A stretch of 62,132 nt of DNA from NCBI GenBank assembly GCA_030626845.1, contig DAOUTG010000005.1, forward strand, positions 1-62,132, given 5' to 3'. The stretch's first letter is position 1; each line of letters opens with the position of its first letter. Below are positions 62,131-62,132 of this stretch, in pieces. The notes beneath the pieces were generated by a model. The model was not told the DNA's origin and made no database searches. It worked only from the letters and a program-made list of their open reading frames with translations. This stretch comes from Methylococcaceae bacterium. Its GTDB lineage: Bacteria; Pseudomonadota; Gammaproteobacteria; Methylococcales; Methylomonadaceae. The translations under genes were made by a program, and so were the position numbers.

Positions 62131-62132
62131 CA

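Noticed and set aside
1-62132. CRISPR array, intact IS, prophage or rRNA
   Set aside because: No regularly spaced direct repeats, no transposase or phage structural gene, no rRNA sequence was seen.

Overview
The window is AT-rich, gene-dense bacterial chromosome. Housekeeping genes and operon orders (lptM-lysA-dapF, mrcB, lolA, typA, polA, priA, fmdB-aspS, pyrC, lon, feoABC, ychF-tRNA-serS) are gammaproteobacterial. A MxaJ/XoxJ-type binding protein, a MxaD-like START-domain protein beside a YVTN beta-propeller, and formate-tetrahydrofolate ligase suggest a methylotroph, most likely a low-GC methanotroph of the Methylococcales. That placement is inference; no methanol or methane oxidation enzyme is in the window.

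Layout. 1-6371: a truncated aas, mltA, a small membrane protein, and a two-gene unit encoding a binding-protein/OmpA fusion and a VWA lipoprotein. 6419-9127 (minus): hcp and the MxaJ-like protein. 9288-12215: mrcB and lolA. 12338-14844 (minus): an SGNH-like protein and an AlgI-type O-acyltransferase. 15121-16188: a GAF protein with a degenerate GGDEF domain, followed by about 570 bp of non-coding DNA with a MITE-like element and a gene fossil. 16758-24194 (minus): polA, typA, a DHH phosphoesterase and fhs. 24369-32514 (plus): fxsA, an orphan TRAP permease pair, lptM-lysA-(unknown)-dapF, DUF2333, DUF4389 and dinB. 32511-40141 (minus): priA, an AT-rich gap with a DnaA-box cluster, ppk1, icd, ubiX and pip. 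40438-41484: apt and an H-NS-like gene. 41737-48632 (minus): terD, a YfiR-like/GGDEF-EAL pair, and an unusual phospholipase D-like/CBM21-nuclease-fold pair. 48793-54237 (plus): ychF, tRNA-CAU, serS and Fur-type feoABC. 54304-56431 (minus): aspS and fmdB. 56533-60036: pyrC and lon. 60115-62130 (minus): YVTN propeller, MxaD-like protein and a DUF4214 fragment running off the edge.

The most interesting items are: (1) the CBM21-EEP and HKD/PLD gene pair at 45488-48632, which matches no named system I know; (2) the solute-binding/OmpA fusion with its VWA lipoprotein; (3) a DnaA-box cluster next to priA that could be an origin; (4) two c-di-GMP modules, one probably a degenerate receptor; (5) several families of dispersed intergenic palindromes. 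No CRISPR array, intact insertion sequence, prophage or rRNA was seen.
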